Part shown: one piece after another, positions 13,360 through 22,777 of the stretch
How positions within the stretch are numbered: position 1 is the stretch's first letter
How the letters are laid out: each line of letters opens with the position of its first letter
Virus record (IMG/VR): IMGVR_UViG_3300022200_006590
Coordinates: 1-33,040 of that record
DNA: 33,040 nt
Source of the DNA: a virus
Direction: 5' to 3' (one strand)
Program-made: the position numbers and the translations under genes
Notes under the pieces: generated by a model
Database searches by the model: none
What the model was told of the DNA's origin: nothing
The model's input: only the letters and a program-made list of their open reading frames with translations

Positions 13360-16300
13360 CTATTCTGAACTTTGGTTTACTTCTGAATTAATTGAATAAA
13401 CTTCTGTATAAGTATTTTTTCTTAATCTCATTGTTACTTTCATATAATATCCTAACATTATTTGATTTTCAATACTTTGTGGTTTTGTTACCAATACAAA
13501 GTCTCCTGTTGCTAAATTATTTACTGTATTTAACCCAAGAGTATTATCAGTTTTTGACTGTATAGTTCCAACAACTTCAAGATTAATATTTCTAACTTCA
13601 TCCCCTATTGAAATAACACTTTCTATTGGGTTATTAAAACTTAAAACTAAACCATTAATAGTAGCTATTCCAACTCCTTGACAACTTAATTTTGAAGTAT
13701 CAATTGTATCATTTGAGTTTCTTACATATCCGTAATAAACTCCTTCTTTGTTTTCAAAGTCTTCTTTTCTAATATATCCTTGGTCTTGTTCTGTTTCTAA
13801 CGTAACTTCCCATGCATCTGTACCTTCAATACTAATGTTTCTGAAATTCTTTCTTAAACTTGGTTCTTGGCTAAAGTTAAAACTAAATATACTATCATTT
13901 TCTTCTCCAAAGAAAGTGTTATAAATACTATCCTGATTACATAAATAAACTTCTCCGTTTTTAAATGCGACAAAATCATTATTGATTTTTATCATGTCTT
14001 CTGGATTCATTGTTAATCTACCTAACCAACCATTGTCTTTATCTGAATAAACCCATGTTACATACTCTGTATCATTGTACTGAATGTTTAGTAAATAGAA
14101 ATCTCTAAACTGATCGTAAGCTCCTTTAATGTGATTTATTTTATTATTTCTGAATAGTTTTTTGAAATAACTTCTCATTCCTTGACTTGAAATCTCGAAA
14201 AGTCCATTGTTAAAATTTCTTTTTAAAACCACTCCTCTTTTTACATCAGTAAAGTATGAATTAAAAGCAAAGTCATCATAAGATAATGGGTGATATGAAA
14301 TGCCAAATTCTCCACCATCTGTTTTTTGTTGACCTAATACATCTTCAATTCTTGATAAATTGCTTGTGCCATCTGCATTATATAGTAAGTCTTTTCCATA
14401 AAAAACAATACTAGGTTTATCTTCTTGATAAACTTCTAAATTTGTATCTTGTCCTTTTATCTTGTAAATTGGACCATAAGACTTCTCAATATCATCTTTA
14501 TAATTTGCAAGTGATAAATTGAACTCATTTAGCCTATTTACTCCTGAATTACTATTGAATACCCCAGAATAAGTTATGTCTGCAAATCTATTTATTTTCT
14601 TATAAATATCCTCACTTACTAATGTTGGCTTAAAATCAATGTTCAAAAACTTAGCATTGAAATTATCTTTTATTTGATATGATTCGGCACCATTTCCAAA
14701 ACAAAAACAATTAAAAGTTCTTGATAAAGTATGTTGTACAAACTCATGTTGGTTGTCGATTATTCTATATGTTTCAGGAGTTTCAAAATAACTTGTATTA
14801 ATTACATCTTCTGTTTCTTTTTCAAAAATAATTATTCCTGTTACATCTCTTACTGAAACTTTACCATCTGCATAACCGTATCTTCTTTCTCCATTACCAG
14901 GGTGAACACCTTCAAATTTTAAGTAAAATCTACCATTTGTAGATGGAGTGTATGTGTATTCAACACCATTACCTGTAATATTTACAACTGCAGTACCTTC
15001 TACTATTTCTACATTATAATCTTCTCCTGTATTTGATTCAAATACTACAGATGACATTTCTGCATCAAACCATTCTTTAAAGTTTGCATAAATACCACTT
15101 ACTACGAATGATTTTTCATAAAAAGCATCTGAACGACCTTTTCTAAAAGAGTCTAATCTAATAGTTACAACATCACCTGGAGTTAGTCCATAAGGAATAT
15201 ATGTTCCAGGATTGAAAGTATCGGCTTCAGATAGTAAATCTACATATATAATTGGCCTATCATTTAGGGTTTCACCATATGCAGTTTCAGTTTGAACAAA
15301 CTCATTTACTTCATAATTTAAACTAATACCACCTGTAGGCTTAATCTTCATATAAAGTCCTGACTGTTCTACAATGTCGTTTCCGGTAACATCTTTATTG
15401 TTTTCAATAAAATCTTTTTCCTTTAGTTCAACTTCTAATACTTTTATTTTAATAACATTAGTTAATGGCCCATTTCTGTCTGATTTTACAATTAAAACAT
15501 CTCCTTCAGTAACTTTGTTTTTATTACTTCCTTCAAGTTTTATCCATCTATAAACTCCATCTTCATAAAAAATACTTGCAAAAATAGTTTCATAAAGTTT
15601 ATTTATTTGTTTTATTCCAAATTTATAATGTGTTGCATCTGCAGGTGGATTGCTATTAACATCAATAACAAGTCTGTTTTTATTTATACTTTCAGAAATT
15701 GGAATATAAACAGAATTAGTTTTGCTTACCAATGCTGTTGTTTTTCTTCCTTTACTGTCCAAGTAAATCATACAGCCTTCATATTCTCTATTAGAATGCA
15801 TAGAGCTTTTTGAACCACTTACTGAGTAAAATGATTTTACTATTTGGTTAGAATAGTATTCTGCTACATAACTTGATGGGTCAACTCCATTGTCAATTAA
15901 GAATACAAATGCAGGTAGTTTAATTGCAAGAGTATTTGAGTTTGGATTAGTTACCTCAAATTCTATAAATTCGTGTAATGTACCATCGTCAGGAAGTGTT
16001 AAAGTACTTGTTTCAAACAACAATGATAAATCAGTTTCTAAATTATCCTTGAAGTTAGAGTTAGTATAAAAATCTGCTAAATCAATAAAATCACTTTCTA
16101 ACACATAGTTAAAAGTTTCATTGAAAGTTGTTTTCTCAGGGTCTCTTCCAACTACTCCTCCAGATTCAATAAAAAACTGAATGCTTATAATTGCTGATTC
16201 TTTAAATATAATTCCTGTAAAATCTATATTTAGTGTTGATTCTAATATATCTACTGTTCCTGCATCAGAAATATATTCTGTTGTAGAAAAATTATTATTT

Positions 16301-17394
16301 AAAGTTTTTTCTCCTATTGGTTCTGAAACATAATCAACTGTGAAGTTTAGGTTTATTGGGTTTCCTTCTACATCAATTAAATCCATTTGCTCATAATAGT
16401 TTGCATAAGCTAATCTATTTCCAATTAAAGTTTGAGCAACTGTTCTTAATGGAACCGCATCATAATTTCTAAAATATTGTTCAGAAGATAATATTGTGTA
16501 AATTTTATTAGTTGAGAATAAGAAGTTTTTAGTTTCATTATCACCATAATTTAACTCTTCTTTATTAAACTTATCTATTACATATACATTCTCAGAATTA
16601 CTTTCTTTGAATAATAATTCAATAGATTCTACATCAATAAGTCCTGTGTTAAAAAATATTCTAACTGCATTGAACTTGTTTATCATTCCTAAATTCTCGA
16701 ACGTATCAAAATCTACGTTAAAATTATCAGGAGTAAAATTGTATTCCGACCAAGTTGAAATAGCTGAGTAATATCCACCTTTGTATCTCCATCTGTAACC
16801 AAAACAAACAAATCTCTCTTCTAAAAATACTGCATTATTATCACCAACAGTTGCAGGAACTATTGTAGGTGCAAAAAATGGTGCAGGTTTCATTACTGAA
16901 ATTTGGTCATCTGTAAATCCATCAATAGCAAAGGTTTTGGCTGTAGCTATATTAACTATTCTTGGGGGATTACTATCTCCTGAAAATGCAATTAAATCAC
17001 CTTCCTCTTCACCACTTGAAATAATATCTACATTTAGTATTCTTTCTCCTTCTTTAAAGTTTAAAACTCCACCTGTTGTAGATTGTAAAACTATTTCAGA
17101 AGTATCACTTTCTACATTATATTCAACAACATAATCAAAATCTGTTCCCTTGATTAAATTGTAAACGTTTTCCTTTGATGGATTTGTTCCAGAACCAATT
17201 GTTTTGGCACCGGTAAAATTGTAATCTGTTTTTTTTACGTTTCCTTGTACATTTTTACCAACTCCTGCATTTGAACCATCAGTAGATGTAACAATGAAGT
17301 TCTCAGCATCTATCATCATATTTGATGGCACTAATCTTTCATCGACATCTTTATTTACAATTCCACTTGTTAGTAGATTTTTTATCTTACCCAT
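13360..17394 (-). CDS. Tail stabilisation / nozzle-type protein (1344 aa)
   Basis: The 1344-residue product begins MGKIKNLLTSGIVNKDVDER, then LVPSNMMIDAENFIVTSTDG and GVGKNVQGN. This opening (a DER...P..y..AeN segment leading to a named-residue beta-propeller start) is characteristic of the large stabilisation proteins of Bacteroidota podoviruses, which resemble P22 gp10 and T7 gp12 at the end of the tail tube. The rest is almost wholly beta-rich, with many Asn/Asp/Ser turns, as expected for propeller and beta-sandwich modules. The last third includes FGISYHPLSYDDFAFNSYF and YSDKDNGWLGRL, typical propeller-blade phrasing. It overlaps the preceding ring-protein gene by 13 bases, so tail proteins are co-translated. 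It is longer than T7 gp12 (about 790 aa), as is common in crAss-like and related phages. The family call is by pattern memory. Confidence 0.75.
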   Translation of the reverse strand: MGKIKNLLTSGIVNKDVDERLVPSNMMIDAENFIVTSTDGSNAGVGKNVQGNVKKTDYNFTGAKTIGSGTNPSKENVYNLIKGTDFDYVVEYNVESDTSEIVLQSTTGGVLNFKEGERILNVDIISSGEEEGDLIAFSGDSNPPRIVNIATAKTFAIDGFTDDQISVMKPAPFFAPTIVPATVGDNNAVFLEERFVCFGYRWRYKGGYYSAISTWSEYNFTPDNFNVDFDTFENLGMINKFNAVRIFFNTGLIDVESIELLFKESNSENVYVIDKFNKEELNYGDNETKNFLFSTNKIYTILSSEQYFRNYDAVPLRTVAQTLIGNRLAYANYYEQMDLIDVEGNPINLNFTVDYVSEPIGEKTLNNNFSTTEYISDAGTVDILESTLNIDFTGIIFKESAIISIQFFIESGGVVGRDPEKTTFNETFNYVLESDFIDLADFYTNSNFKDNLETDLSLLFETSTLTLPDDGTLHEFIEFEVTNPNSNTLAIKLPAFVFLIDNGVDPSSYVAEYYSNQIVKSFYSVSGSKSSMHSNREYEGCMIYLDSKGRKTTALVSKTNSVYIPISESINKNRLVIDVNSNPPADATHYKFGIKQINKLYETIFASIFYEDGVYRWIKLEGSNKNKVTEGDVLIVKSDRNGPLTNVIKIKVLEVELKEKDFIENNKDVTGNDIVEQSGLYMKIKPTGGISLNYEVNEFVQTETAYGETLNDRPIIYVDLLSEADTFNPGTYIPYGLTPGDVVTIRLDSFRKGRSDAFYEKSFVVSGIYANFKEWFDAEMSSVVFESNTGEDYNVEIVEGTAVVNITGNGVEYTYTPSTNGRFYLKFEGVHPGNGERRYGYADGKVSVRDVTGIIIFEKETEDVINTSYFETPETYRIIDNQHEFVQHTLSRTFNCFCFGNGAESYQIKDNFNAKFLNIDFKPTLVSEDIYKKINRFADITYSGVFNSNSGVNRLNEFNLSLANYKDDIEKSYGPIYKIKGQDTNLEVYQEDKPSIVFYGKDLLYNADGTSNLSRIEDVLGQQKTDGGEFGISYHPLSYDDFAFNSYFTDVKRGVVLKRNFNNGLFEISSQGMRSYFKKLFRNNKINHIKGAYDQFRDFYLLNIQYNDTEYVTWVYSDKDNGWLGRLTMNPEDMIKINNDFVAFKNGEVYLCNQDSIYNTFFGEENDSIFSFNFSQEPSLRKNFRNISIEGTDAWEVTLETEQDQGYIRKEDFENKEGVYYGYVRNSNDTIDTSKLSCQGVGIATINGLVLSFNNPIESVISIGDEVRNINLEVVGTIQSKTDNTLGLNTVNNLATGDFVLVTKPQSIENQIMLGYYMKVTMRLRKNTYTEVYSINSEVNQSSE

Positions 17395-18227
17395 CTGTCT
17401 CTACCTTTTAAAAGTTGTGTTACCTCTGAAATTCTAAGATTCATTAATTTTAGTTTACAATTTCTAAAAGCAGTATCGTAATCTTTCTTTTTTGACCTTC
17501 TGTCGTATTCGTTTACTCCTATTTTGTTATTGAATAAATTCCAACTTGTCCAAGCGTATAAAGCCATTTCTGCGAACTTATGTACTTTAATATCGCTTTC
17601 ATTAGAATATTCTAAACCATCAGATATGTACTCTAATGTAATTATTTTTGTTGCATTTTGAGAACTAAATCTAATTTTACCTGCTCTCTTATCAATATTA
17701 AATTCTCCATTGTAATTTTTAGATGGATCGATTGACCAATTCTGACCTGAACAACCACAATCTGGACTTATTGAATATGATTTTTGACTGTGTATTAATT
17801 CCGAAGCTGAAGTTCCTTCTAAAATTTCTCCTTCATTATCAAATAAAATGTTCGCTTCATGGTCTTGTAAGTAAGCAGTTGAAATAGCCATTCTTCTGTT
17901 TTCTGCCATCGGTCTAAAATAACCTGTATTAGTATCTAACCAAGATATTCTAACATATTGAACGTAATCAGGTGGCATAATAACACTTAAATCTTCTCCT
18001 AGTTCAAGCTCTACTGCTTTCACTTCTTTTAAAGCATCAAAAGTAAAATTTTGAATACCTTTTTTCATCCAAAACAAAACTTGTCTTCTTGGAATAACTC
18101 CTAAAATAGAATTGTCTCCTGTGAAGTTTTGCATGTAATTGTTTACAAGATTTTCTAAAGTTTCATATTGGAAATCACCATGATTCTCTAAATTTTCGTA
18201 ATATTCTTGTGGGTTCTGTGATGCCAT
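17382..18227 (-). CDS. Ring / tail tubular (P22 gp4-like) connector protein (281 aa)
   Basis: The product has 281 residues. Key features are a helical start (FQYETLENLVNNYMQNF), then RRQVLFWMKKGIQNFTFDALKEVKAVELEL, then the hallmark MPPDYVQYVRISW (residues 84-96). A CGCSG segment near 157-161 may bind a metal or be a loop. The C-terminal helices contain FAEMALYAWTSWNLFNNK and a basic YDRRSKKKDYDTAFRNCKLKL. A 'PPDYV..vri.w' strand between helical flanks is typical of head-to-tail ring or tail tubular proteins of Bacteroidota podoviruses, including crAss-like phages. These stack under the portal and join the tail to it. The gene starts three bases after the 245-residue protein stop and overlaps the stabilisation protein gene, so the three form one unit. 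Confidence 0.75.
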   Translation of the reverse strand: MASQNPQEYYENLENHGDFQYETLENLVNNYMQNFTGDNSILGVIPRRQVLFWMKKGIQNFTFDALKEVKAVELELGEDLSVIMPPDYVQYVRISWLDTNTGYFRPMAENRRMAISTAYLQDHEANILFDNEGEILEGTSASELIHSQKSYSISPDCGCSGQNWSIDPSKNYNGEFNIDKRAGKIRFSSQNATKIITLEYISDGLEYSNESDIKVHKFAEMALYAWTSWNLFNNKIGVNEYDRRSKKKDYDTAFRNCKLKLMNLRISEVTQLLKGRDRWVR

Positions 18228-18230
18228 TGT

Positions 18231-18968
18231 TTATTGGTTTTTCTTTTGTTCGTTTTTCATATCCTCATTATTTGCAATTTGGATAACTTGGTCCTCACGT
18301 ATTGATATTCCACAATATAATAAAATCTTTACAACTAATCTATTTAAAAGAGATTCATGTAGTTCAATATCTTGTTTGTCTGCTGCTGATGGATTGTAAA
18401 TTGGATTACCTTGAACATTTACATAAGTCCATTTTGGGTCTTTTGGTGTTCTTATATAGAATAATTCTAAATAATAATCATCTAAATCTACAGTTGGAAA
18501 CAATCTATAAACTTGACCTATCTTAACATAAGCAGGGTAAGTTGTTGTTGGAGCAATCATATTTGAGTTAACTAAGTTGTTTACCTCGCTTTTAGATACT
18601 TCCTCTACATCTTTTTTTACTTTATTAGCAATTGTAACTAAAGATATATTTTCTGTTCTGTAAAGGTCTGTTCCAGAAAACTCCCATACATTTGTTAAGT
18701 CATTATATGTGAAGTTTGTAGTAGTTGAGTATTCAGCAAAAACATCAATCATTTCTCTGATATTTTTTGGAATATTAGCGTATTCAGAATTAGTAAGTCT
18801 TCTATTTTGCTTGTTAATGTTCTTATTGTAGTCATCAAATAACTCTTCAAAAACAGAGATTTGAGCCATTTTACAGAAATTATTAAACTCTTCAGGAGTA
18901 ATATACCCTCTATTATTCTTGTTTAATAGTTGTAAAACAATGTTTCTTACAGTATTTATACTTATCAT
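18231..18968 (-). CDS. Ring / head-tail connector structural protein (245 aa)
   Basis: The 245-residue product has the motif LNKNNRGYITPEEFNNF (about residues 15-31) followed by CKMAQISVFEELFDDYN. I recognise this from a structural-protein family widespread in Bacteroidota phages, where it lies just before the tail tubular and stabilisation genes. The middle is beta-rich (NVWEFSGTDLYRTENISLVTIANK, and YPAYVKIGQVYRLFP). The C-terminus is a helix with LHESLLNRLVVKILLYCGISIR and an Asn/Lys-rich tail. Its likely role is a ring or adaptor in the neck below the portal. It is the first gene of a unit with its own -7 promoter motif 19 bases upstream and a terminator beyond that, and is followed closely by the 281-residue ring protein. 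Confidence 0.72.
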   Translation of the reverse strand: MISINTVRNIVLQLLNKNNRGYITPEEFNNFCKMAQISVFEELFDDYNKNINKQNRRLTNSEYANIPKNIREMIDVFAEYSTTTNFTYNDLTNVWEFSGTDLYRTENISLVTIANKVKKDVEEVSKSEVNNLVNSNMIAPTTTYPAYVKIGQVYRLFPTVDLDDYYLELFYIRTPKDPKWTYVNVQGNPIYNPSAADKQDIELHESLLNRLVVKILLYCGISIREDQVIQIANNEDMKNEQKKNQ

Positions 18969-18986
18969 GGTCTAATAATTTATTAA

Positions 18987-18994
18987 CAAAGATA
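18987..18994 (-). promoter_or_regulatory. Late promoter -7 element for the ring/tail unit
   Basis: On the - strand TATCTTTG fits TAnnTTTG, preceded directly by a T-tract. The 245-residue gene's ATG is 19 bases downstream. The identical octamer lies before the 338-residue gene. No -33 TTG is seen at the usual spacing. Confidence 0.6.
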
Positions 18995-19098
18995 AAAAAA
19001 TTTAGTTTATGTATTGTGTTTAAACTTAATTTGTTACATTTGTGTCATTCGTTTGTTAATTTACTTTTATCGTTTTAGTATTTTAAATTCTTCCATAA

Positions 19099-19128
19099 AA
19101 AAAACCACCTGTAATAAGGTGGTTTTTT
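19099..19128 (-). terminator. Terminator after the 338-aa gene
   Basis: A 12-bp perfect stem (AAAAAACCACCT 19099-19110 with AGGTGGTTTTTT 19117-19128) has a 6-base loop and A/T runs on both sides. It lies just beyond the stop of the 338-residue gene (19151) and before the next promoter on the - strand, marking the boundary between two late units. It could work in either direction. Confidence 0.85.
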
Positions 19129-19150
19129 GATTTATAATTGTAGTGAAACT

Positions 19151-20167
19151 CTAGTTTACTGCGTTCTCTAAATATTCATAAAGAGCTTTTCCATCTGTTG
19201 AATCCATGTAGTTAATCATAGCATCCAACTCATTTTCATTTCTTCCTACTGCAAAAATTTCTTCATTGTTTCCATCATAGAACTTGTAGTTTCTATATGC
19301 AATGAATCCTCTTGATAATGCAGTTTTGATAATACCTTTAGCTTTTAAAGATTTATCAGTAGCTATTTTAATGAAAACTTCTGGTCTTCTCTTAACCTCA
19401 GCATAAACTTCGCTTTTAAGAGTATAACTATCCCAATCTTCACTAAATCCTACGCAAAAAATTCTTGCAGCAGCAGTTAATTCCAATGCCCCAATTTCTC
19501 TTGAAAGTTTCTGAGCTTGGTATAGAATTTCTTCTTGGTCAACAATTTTTTTACTTTCTAATGCGTGATCCAATTCTTTCCAAATTTTATCCTTATCAGG
19601 GTGAATTTGTAAAAATCTTTGAAGTGTTGTGTTTTCTTTTGGTACACGTAAAATCCCATCTTTCATAAGAATATGTGTAGTAAGAACATCAGCACCTTTT
19701 TGTTGGTCCACAAAAAAAGAAGGGTGGTTTGAACCATATCTTAATGTATGAACAATTTTTGTGTTTGGATTAGTGAACTGTAAAGGACTTAATTTCTTAT
19801 GTCTGCTTCTAATCTCAAATGTAGGACTCTTTGTTCCATCAACTGTAATGTACATTCTGTCTTTGTATTCAAAGTTTTCTAATCCAGGTATTTCATCTGT
19901 GTTGATGTTTTTTTCTGAATAGTCTTGAGAAGGTCTTGGTTGAGTTTTTGGAGTCTCTACTTCAACTTGTGTCTTTTGTTTTGATAATGCTTCCTGAATC
20001 CTTTTTTCGATTAAATCGTTTACTTGGTCCAATGGAATCATATCCACTTTCGGAGTTTCCTGAACAGGTGTTTTCGGAGTCTCTAATTCTTGAACAATAG
20101 TTTCGTTGTTGTCCAATTCTTTTAATTCAAGCTTTTCTACTTGAGGTTTTGCATCTTGTTTTGCCAT
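19151..20167 (-). CDS. Head-associated hypothetical protein (338 aa)
   Basis: The 338-residue product begins with a Lys/Glu/Pro/Thr-rich, probably disordered region (about residues 1-90, including ETPKTPVQETPK). A folded domain follows (about 95-190, GLENFEYKDRMYITVDGT, HTLRYGSNHPSFFVDQQ, and FLQIHPDKDKIW). The C-terminal half is helical (about 195-338, YQAQKLSREIGALELTAAAR, GIIKTALSRGFIAYRNYKF). The gene has its own promoter-like motif and lies between terminators, directly after the major capsid protein gene and before the ring genes. That position suggests a head protein (decoration, vertex or completion), but I do not recognise a family with a known job. An acidic/basic disordered N-terminus is also seen in the scaffold-like protein two genes upstream. 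Confidence 0.55.
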   Translation of the reverse strand: MAKQDAKPQVEKLELKELDNNETIVQELETPKTPVQETPKVDMIPLDQVNDLIEKRIQEALSKQKTQVEVETPKTQPRPSQDYSEKNINTDEIPGLENFEYKDRMYITVDGTKSPTFEIRSRHKKLSPLQFTNPNTKIVHTLRYGSNHPSFFVDQQKGADVLTTHILMKDGILRVPKENTTLQRFLQIHPDKDKIWKELDHALESKKIVDQEEILYQAQKLSREIGALELTAAARIFCVGFSEDWDSYTLKSEVYAEVKRRPEVFIKIATDKSLKAKGIIKTALSRGFIAYRNYKFYDGNNEEIFAVGRNENELDAMINYMDSTDGKALYEYLENAVN

Positions 20168-20207
20168 TTTTTAATAAATTTAATTAGACTTAATATAAAT
20201 AATAATT

Positions 20208-20215
20208 CAAAGATA
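20208..20215 (-). promoter_or_regulatory. Late promoter -7 element for the 338-aa gene
   Basis: TATCTTTG on the - strand fits TAnnTTTG and is identical to the element before the ring/tail unit. The ATG at 20167 is 41 bases downstream. The capsid-gene terminator hairpin ends six bases upstream, occupying the place where a -33 box would lie. Confidence 0.55.
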
Positions 20216-20220
20216 TAAAA

Positions 20221-20243
20221 AAACACCTCATATAGAGGTGTTT
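20221..20243 (-). terminator. Terminator after the major capsid gene
   Basis: A 9-bp perfect stem (AAACACCTC 20221-20229 with GAGGTGTTT 20235-20243) has a 5-base loop. On the - strand it is followed by TTTATATC, giving a short T-run. It lies 22 bases after the capsid protein stop (20266). Confidence 0.75.
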
Positions 20244-20265
20244 AATTAAAATATTTTAAAGGCTA

Positions 20266-21597
20266 CTATCCTTTAAATTGAATAAGATTATTTGCTCCTA
20301 ATACCACTAATGCTCTTTCTGTGATAAAGTCATTAGTAATACTATCATTACCTCCTGAAGTACCATCTTCAAAACTTCTGATTGACATTTTATACTTTCT
20401 GTTAGTTTTAGCATTTGCTCTATATCTAACGTGAAGCATTGGTTGAGCTGCTGATTCTCCTTTGATAACATCATAAACATTTTTACTTCCAGAAGGAATT
20501 AAAACTGCGTGAACTTTAGATGCTCCAATATTAGATCCCTCAGTAGTTGGGTTATCTAAATATCTCCAACGAGAATATCCAAATTCAAAACCACCTCTTT
20601 TAAAACTAGAGAATCCTAAATTTAATGCCATTTTTTCATCGTTATCAAACATACCCCAACCCATTGAAGATTGAACTTGGTCTTTTAACATGTCATCAAT
20701 TGCAAGGTTTTGTGCTGATGTACCATAGATATAGTTGTCTGCAATCATACCTTGTGCATTTAAACGGTCAATGATAGAATCGAAATCATCTAAATCTGTT
20801 GCTGGACCTGCAAACAAGTTACCACCTGCAGCGTAATCAAACAATCCTTTAGTACCACCATAACCTGCAGCAGCTAAATCTCCTGCCCATCTTTTACCAC
20901 GAATCAATTTATTCTCGATTGCATTTTTGAAACGTTTCTCAGTATCATTATAGTTTTTATAGTACCATACGAATCCTGTACCACCATTACCATCTCCAAC
21001 TTCTAACCAAGTAATTTGAGCTAAGTTTGAACCTGATTCATCAATCATTTCTTTAACGATTGTTGGAGTTTGCTCAAAGTGTTCTACTTGAGAGTTTAAA
21101 GATTGAGACATTCCATCTGTTTTCTTCTTAAACTCATTAGAGTCTGCATAAACTTTTAAATCAGTTGTTCCTACTGCAGTCCAACCAGATGCATGTCCAC
21201 AAAGAACAGTAAAAGTTGTAGAAGTAGTTTCAGTAATTAAACCTTGTCTTTCTACTGAACCATCAGCATTGTGAACAACAATAGTTTCGTTTACTCTAAA
21301 TGTGTGATCTGCTAATGTAAATACATTTACTGCTCTTGTAACTCCTGTACCAAGTTGAGTCAAACGACCTTCCTCAGTCCATTTAATATTGTCAGATTGG
21401 AAAGGCATTTCTTTACCCATTAATTCTAACATTCCTGTAATATCTTGCGAACCAAATCTGTTTGTGATTTTGTTGTAAGTTTCAGGTAAGTATTGATTTA
21501 AAAAATCAAAGTCATCACTACCCAAGTAATTTGTTGGGGTAGGTGTTTTTGTTGGTGAAGGAGTAAAAATAACTCCTGGAACTGCAGCTAAAGCCAT
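20266..21597 (-). CDS. Major capsid protein (443 aa)
   Basis: The 443-residue product has a Pro/Thr-rich N-terminus (about residues 10-22) and then FLNQYLPETYNKITNRFGSQDITGMLELMGKE, a helix-turn pattern typical of HK97-fold capsid proteins of Bacteroidota podoviruses. A Thr/Val-rich beta insertion (about 85-155, including RVNETIVVHNADGSVERQGL) probably forms an added domain. Further on are WYYKNYNDTEKRFKNAIENKLIRGKRW and a C-terminal FEFGYSRWRYLDNPT and MLHVRYRANAKTNRKY. It lies after portal and scaffold-like genes, 28 bases from the latter, and before a terminator. Gene order and size make this the capsid candidate; no other late protein fits. The presumed role is the icosahedral shell. The absence of a cleavage-type delta domain fits with a separate scaffold. 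Confidence 0.82.
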   Translation of the reverse strand: MALAAVPGVIFTPSPTKTPTPTNYLGSDDFDFLNQYLPETYNKITNRFGSQDITGMLELMGKEMPFQSDNIKWTEEGRLTQLGTGVTRAVNVFTLADHTFRVNETIVVHNADGSVERQGLITETTSTTFTVLCGHASGWTAVGTTDLKVYADSNEFKKKTDGMSQSLNSQVEHFEQTPTIVKEMIDESGSNLAQITWLEVGDGNGGTGFVWYYKNYNDTEKRFKNAIENKLIRGKRWAGDLAAAGYGGTKGLFDYAAGGNLFAGPATDLDDFDSIIDRLNAQGMIADNYIYGTSAQNLAIDDMLKDQVQSSMGWGMFDNDEKMALNLGFSSFKRGGFEFGYSRWRYLDNPTTEGSNIGASKVHAVLIPSGSKNVYDVIKGESAAQPMLHVRYRANAKTNRKYKMSIRSFEDGTSGGNDSITNDFITERALVVLGANNLIQFKG

Positions 21598-21624
21598 AAT
21601 TGTTTTTGTTTTTAGGTTTGTTTA

Positions 21625-22710
21625 CTATCCTTCAACAACTTTAACAGTAATACCTGGTCCACCTTTTGAAGTATCAACTTGTCTCATTCCATTTCCAGGA
21701 ATGTTCTTAGATATTCTCTCTTGTTCTTCTGCTTGTTCTGCTTTACCTAAATTAAAATAATGTTCGGCAAATTTATCAGGGTTATTAGCAGCATAAAGAG
21801 ATTTATGATACCCTACCGGGTCTATAAGTGTGTTATTGTCATCAAAGAACTTTTTTTGGATATTTCCTATATCCGACTGAACATTTCTTACTTCTGCAAT
21901 ATTATCAGGTTTGATTACGAAATCCTTGTCTCCGATTTTAACTTTGAAACCTTCAAAATTATCGTTCAACGTGTCATTTGTAATTTTTAAGAAATTATTT
22001 CTAACTTCTTCTGAAACTCTTGCATTTTCAACTTGGTCAGAACTTAACTTATCTACTAAAGCTTTTGCTTGTTTGTAGTCATCTGGAATTAATTCATCAG
22101 AACCTCTGTGAACCATATATTCAGACTTTCTATCTTCAAGCATTTTGAATGCTTTTTGTAGATGTTGTTGTTTATTAATATCTTTATCCATCACTTCATC
22201 TTCATCTGCTAAATCAGCATCATAAGAATAGTTTTTGTTAAAAAGATGATCAATCTGTTTTGTATCTAATGTTGGGTTTTCAATTCTCAACATTTCTTTA
22301 AGAACGTTTGTTGGGTCTTCTTTATCCCATTCTTTTTGAGTAGCTAAGAAGTCATTGTAATTTTTGTTACCTGTCTTTTCTGAGAACTCTAAGAACTTTT
22401 CTACTTCAGGAGTTAATTTTTTCGCTTCTTTTGGTTTCAATGCTTCAAGATTTTCTGCATCAATACCTTTTTCTTTCAAGAAACTTAAAACACTTTCTTC
22501 TGAAATACTTGTTTGAGGTGTTTCAATTACTTCAGGAGTTTCTTCAACTACTGTATCTTCTGTAATTACTTCCTCTTCAACTGCAGGAGTTTCAACAACA
22601 ACTTGTGGTGTTTCAATATCATCTGCAACTCTAACTGTAAACTGAGGTGTAGTTTCTTCAACTACTACATCTGGATTATCAGCGTTTTGGTTTTGGTTAT
22701 CTGTTGGCAT
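21625..22710 (-). CDS. Scaffolding-like protein (361 aa)
   Basis: The 361-residue product is very acidic at the N-terminus (residues 1-75, rich in Val, Glu, Thr and Pro, with repeated VVEETP phrases). It then becomes helical and charged (KEAKKLTPEVEKFLEFSEKTG, QQHLQKAFKMLEDRKSEYM, KQAKALVDKLSSDQVENARV). A small beta motif occurs near 258-270 (KVKIGDKDFVIKP), and the C-terminus is Gly/Lys-rich. An acidic, helix-rich protein encoded directly between portal and major capsid is the usual scaffold, which shapes the procapsid and is later removed. I see no serine-protease triad, so it is not an obvious prohead protease. It shares a unit with the capsid gene and has the best promoter of the window upstream. 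Confidence 0.65.
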   Translation of the reverse strand: MPTDNQNQNADNPDVVVEETTPQFTVRVADDIETPQVVVETPAVEEEVITEDTVVEETPEVIETPQTSISEESVLSFLKEKGIDAENLEALKPKEAKKLTPEVEKFLEFSEKTGNKNYNDFLATQKEWDKEDPTNVLKEMLRIENPTLDTKQIDHLFNKNYSYDADLADEDEVMDKDINKQQHLQKAFKMLEDRKSEYMVHRGSDELIPDDYKQAKALVDKLSSDQVENARVSEEVRNNFLKITNDTLNDNFEGFKVKIGDKDFVIKPDNIAEVRNVQSDIGNIQKKFFDDNNTLIDPVGYHKSLYAANNPDKFAEHYFNLGKAEQAEEQERISKNIPGNGMRQVDTSKGGPGITVKVVEG

Positions 22711-22747
22711 TCTTATTTAGATTAAATTAAAATAGTATTTATTAGTA

Positions 22748-22777
22748 CAAAAATAGTTAAAATTTTTACATTTCAAA
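22748..22777 (-). promoter_or_regulatory. Promoter for the scaffold-capsid unit (-33 and -7)
   Basis: On the - strand TTTG (22777-22774), an 18-base spacer and TATTTTTG (22755-22748) fit the Bacteroidota promoter TTG-N17-23-TAnnTTTG in full. It is the only late promoter here with both boxes. The scaffold-like ATG lies 38 bases downstream. Confidence 0.7.

Noticed and set aside
19035-19042. TACATTTG -7 motif on the + strand
   Set aside because: It points into the terminator at 19099 and toward antisense of late genes, with no + strand gene downstream, so it is probably chance in AT-rich DNA.
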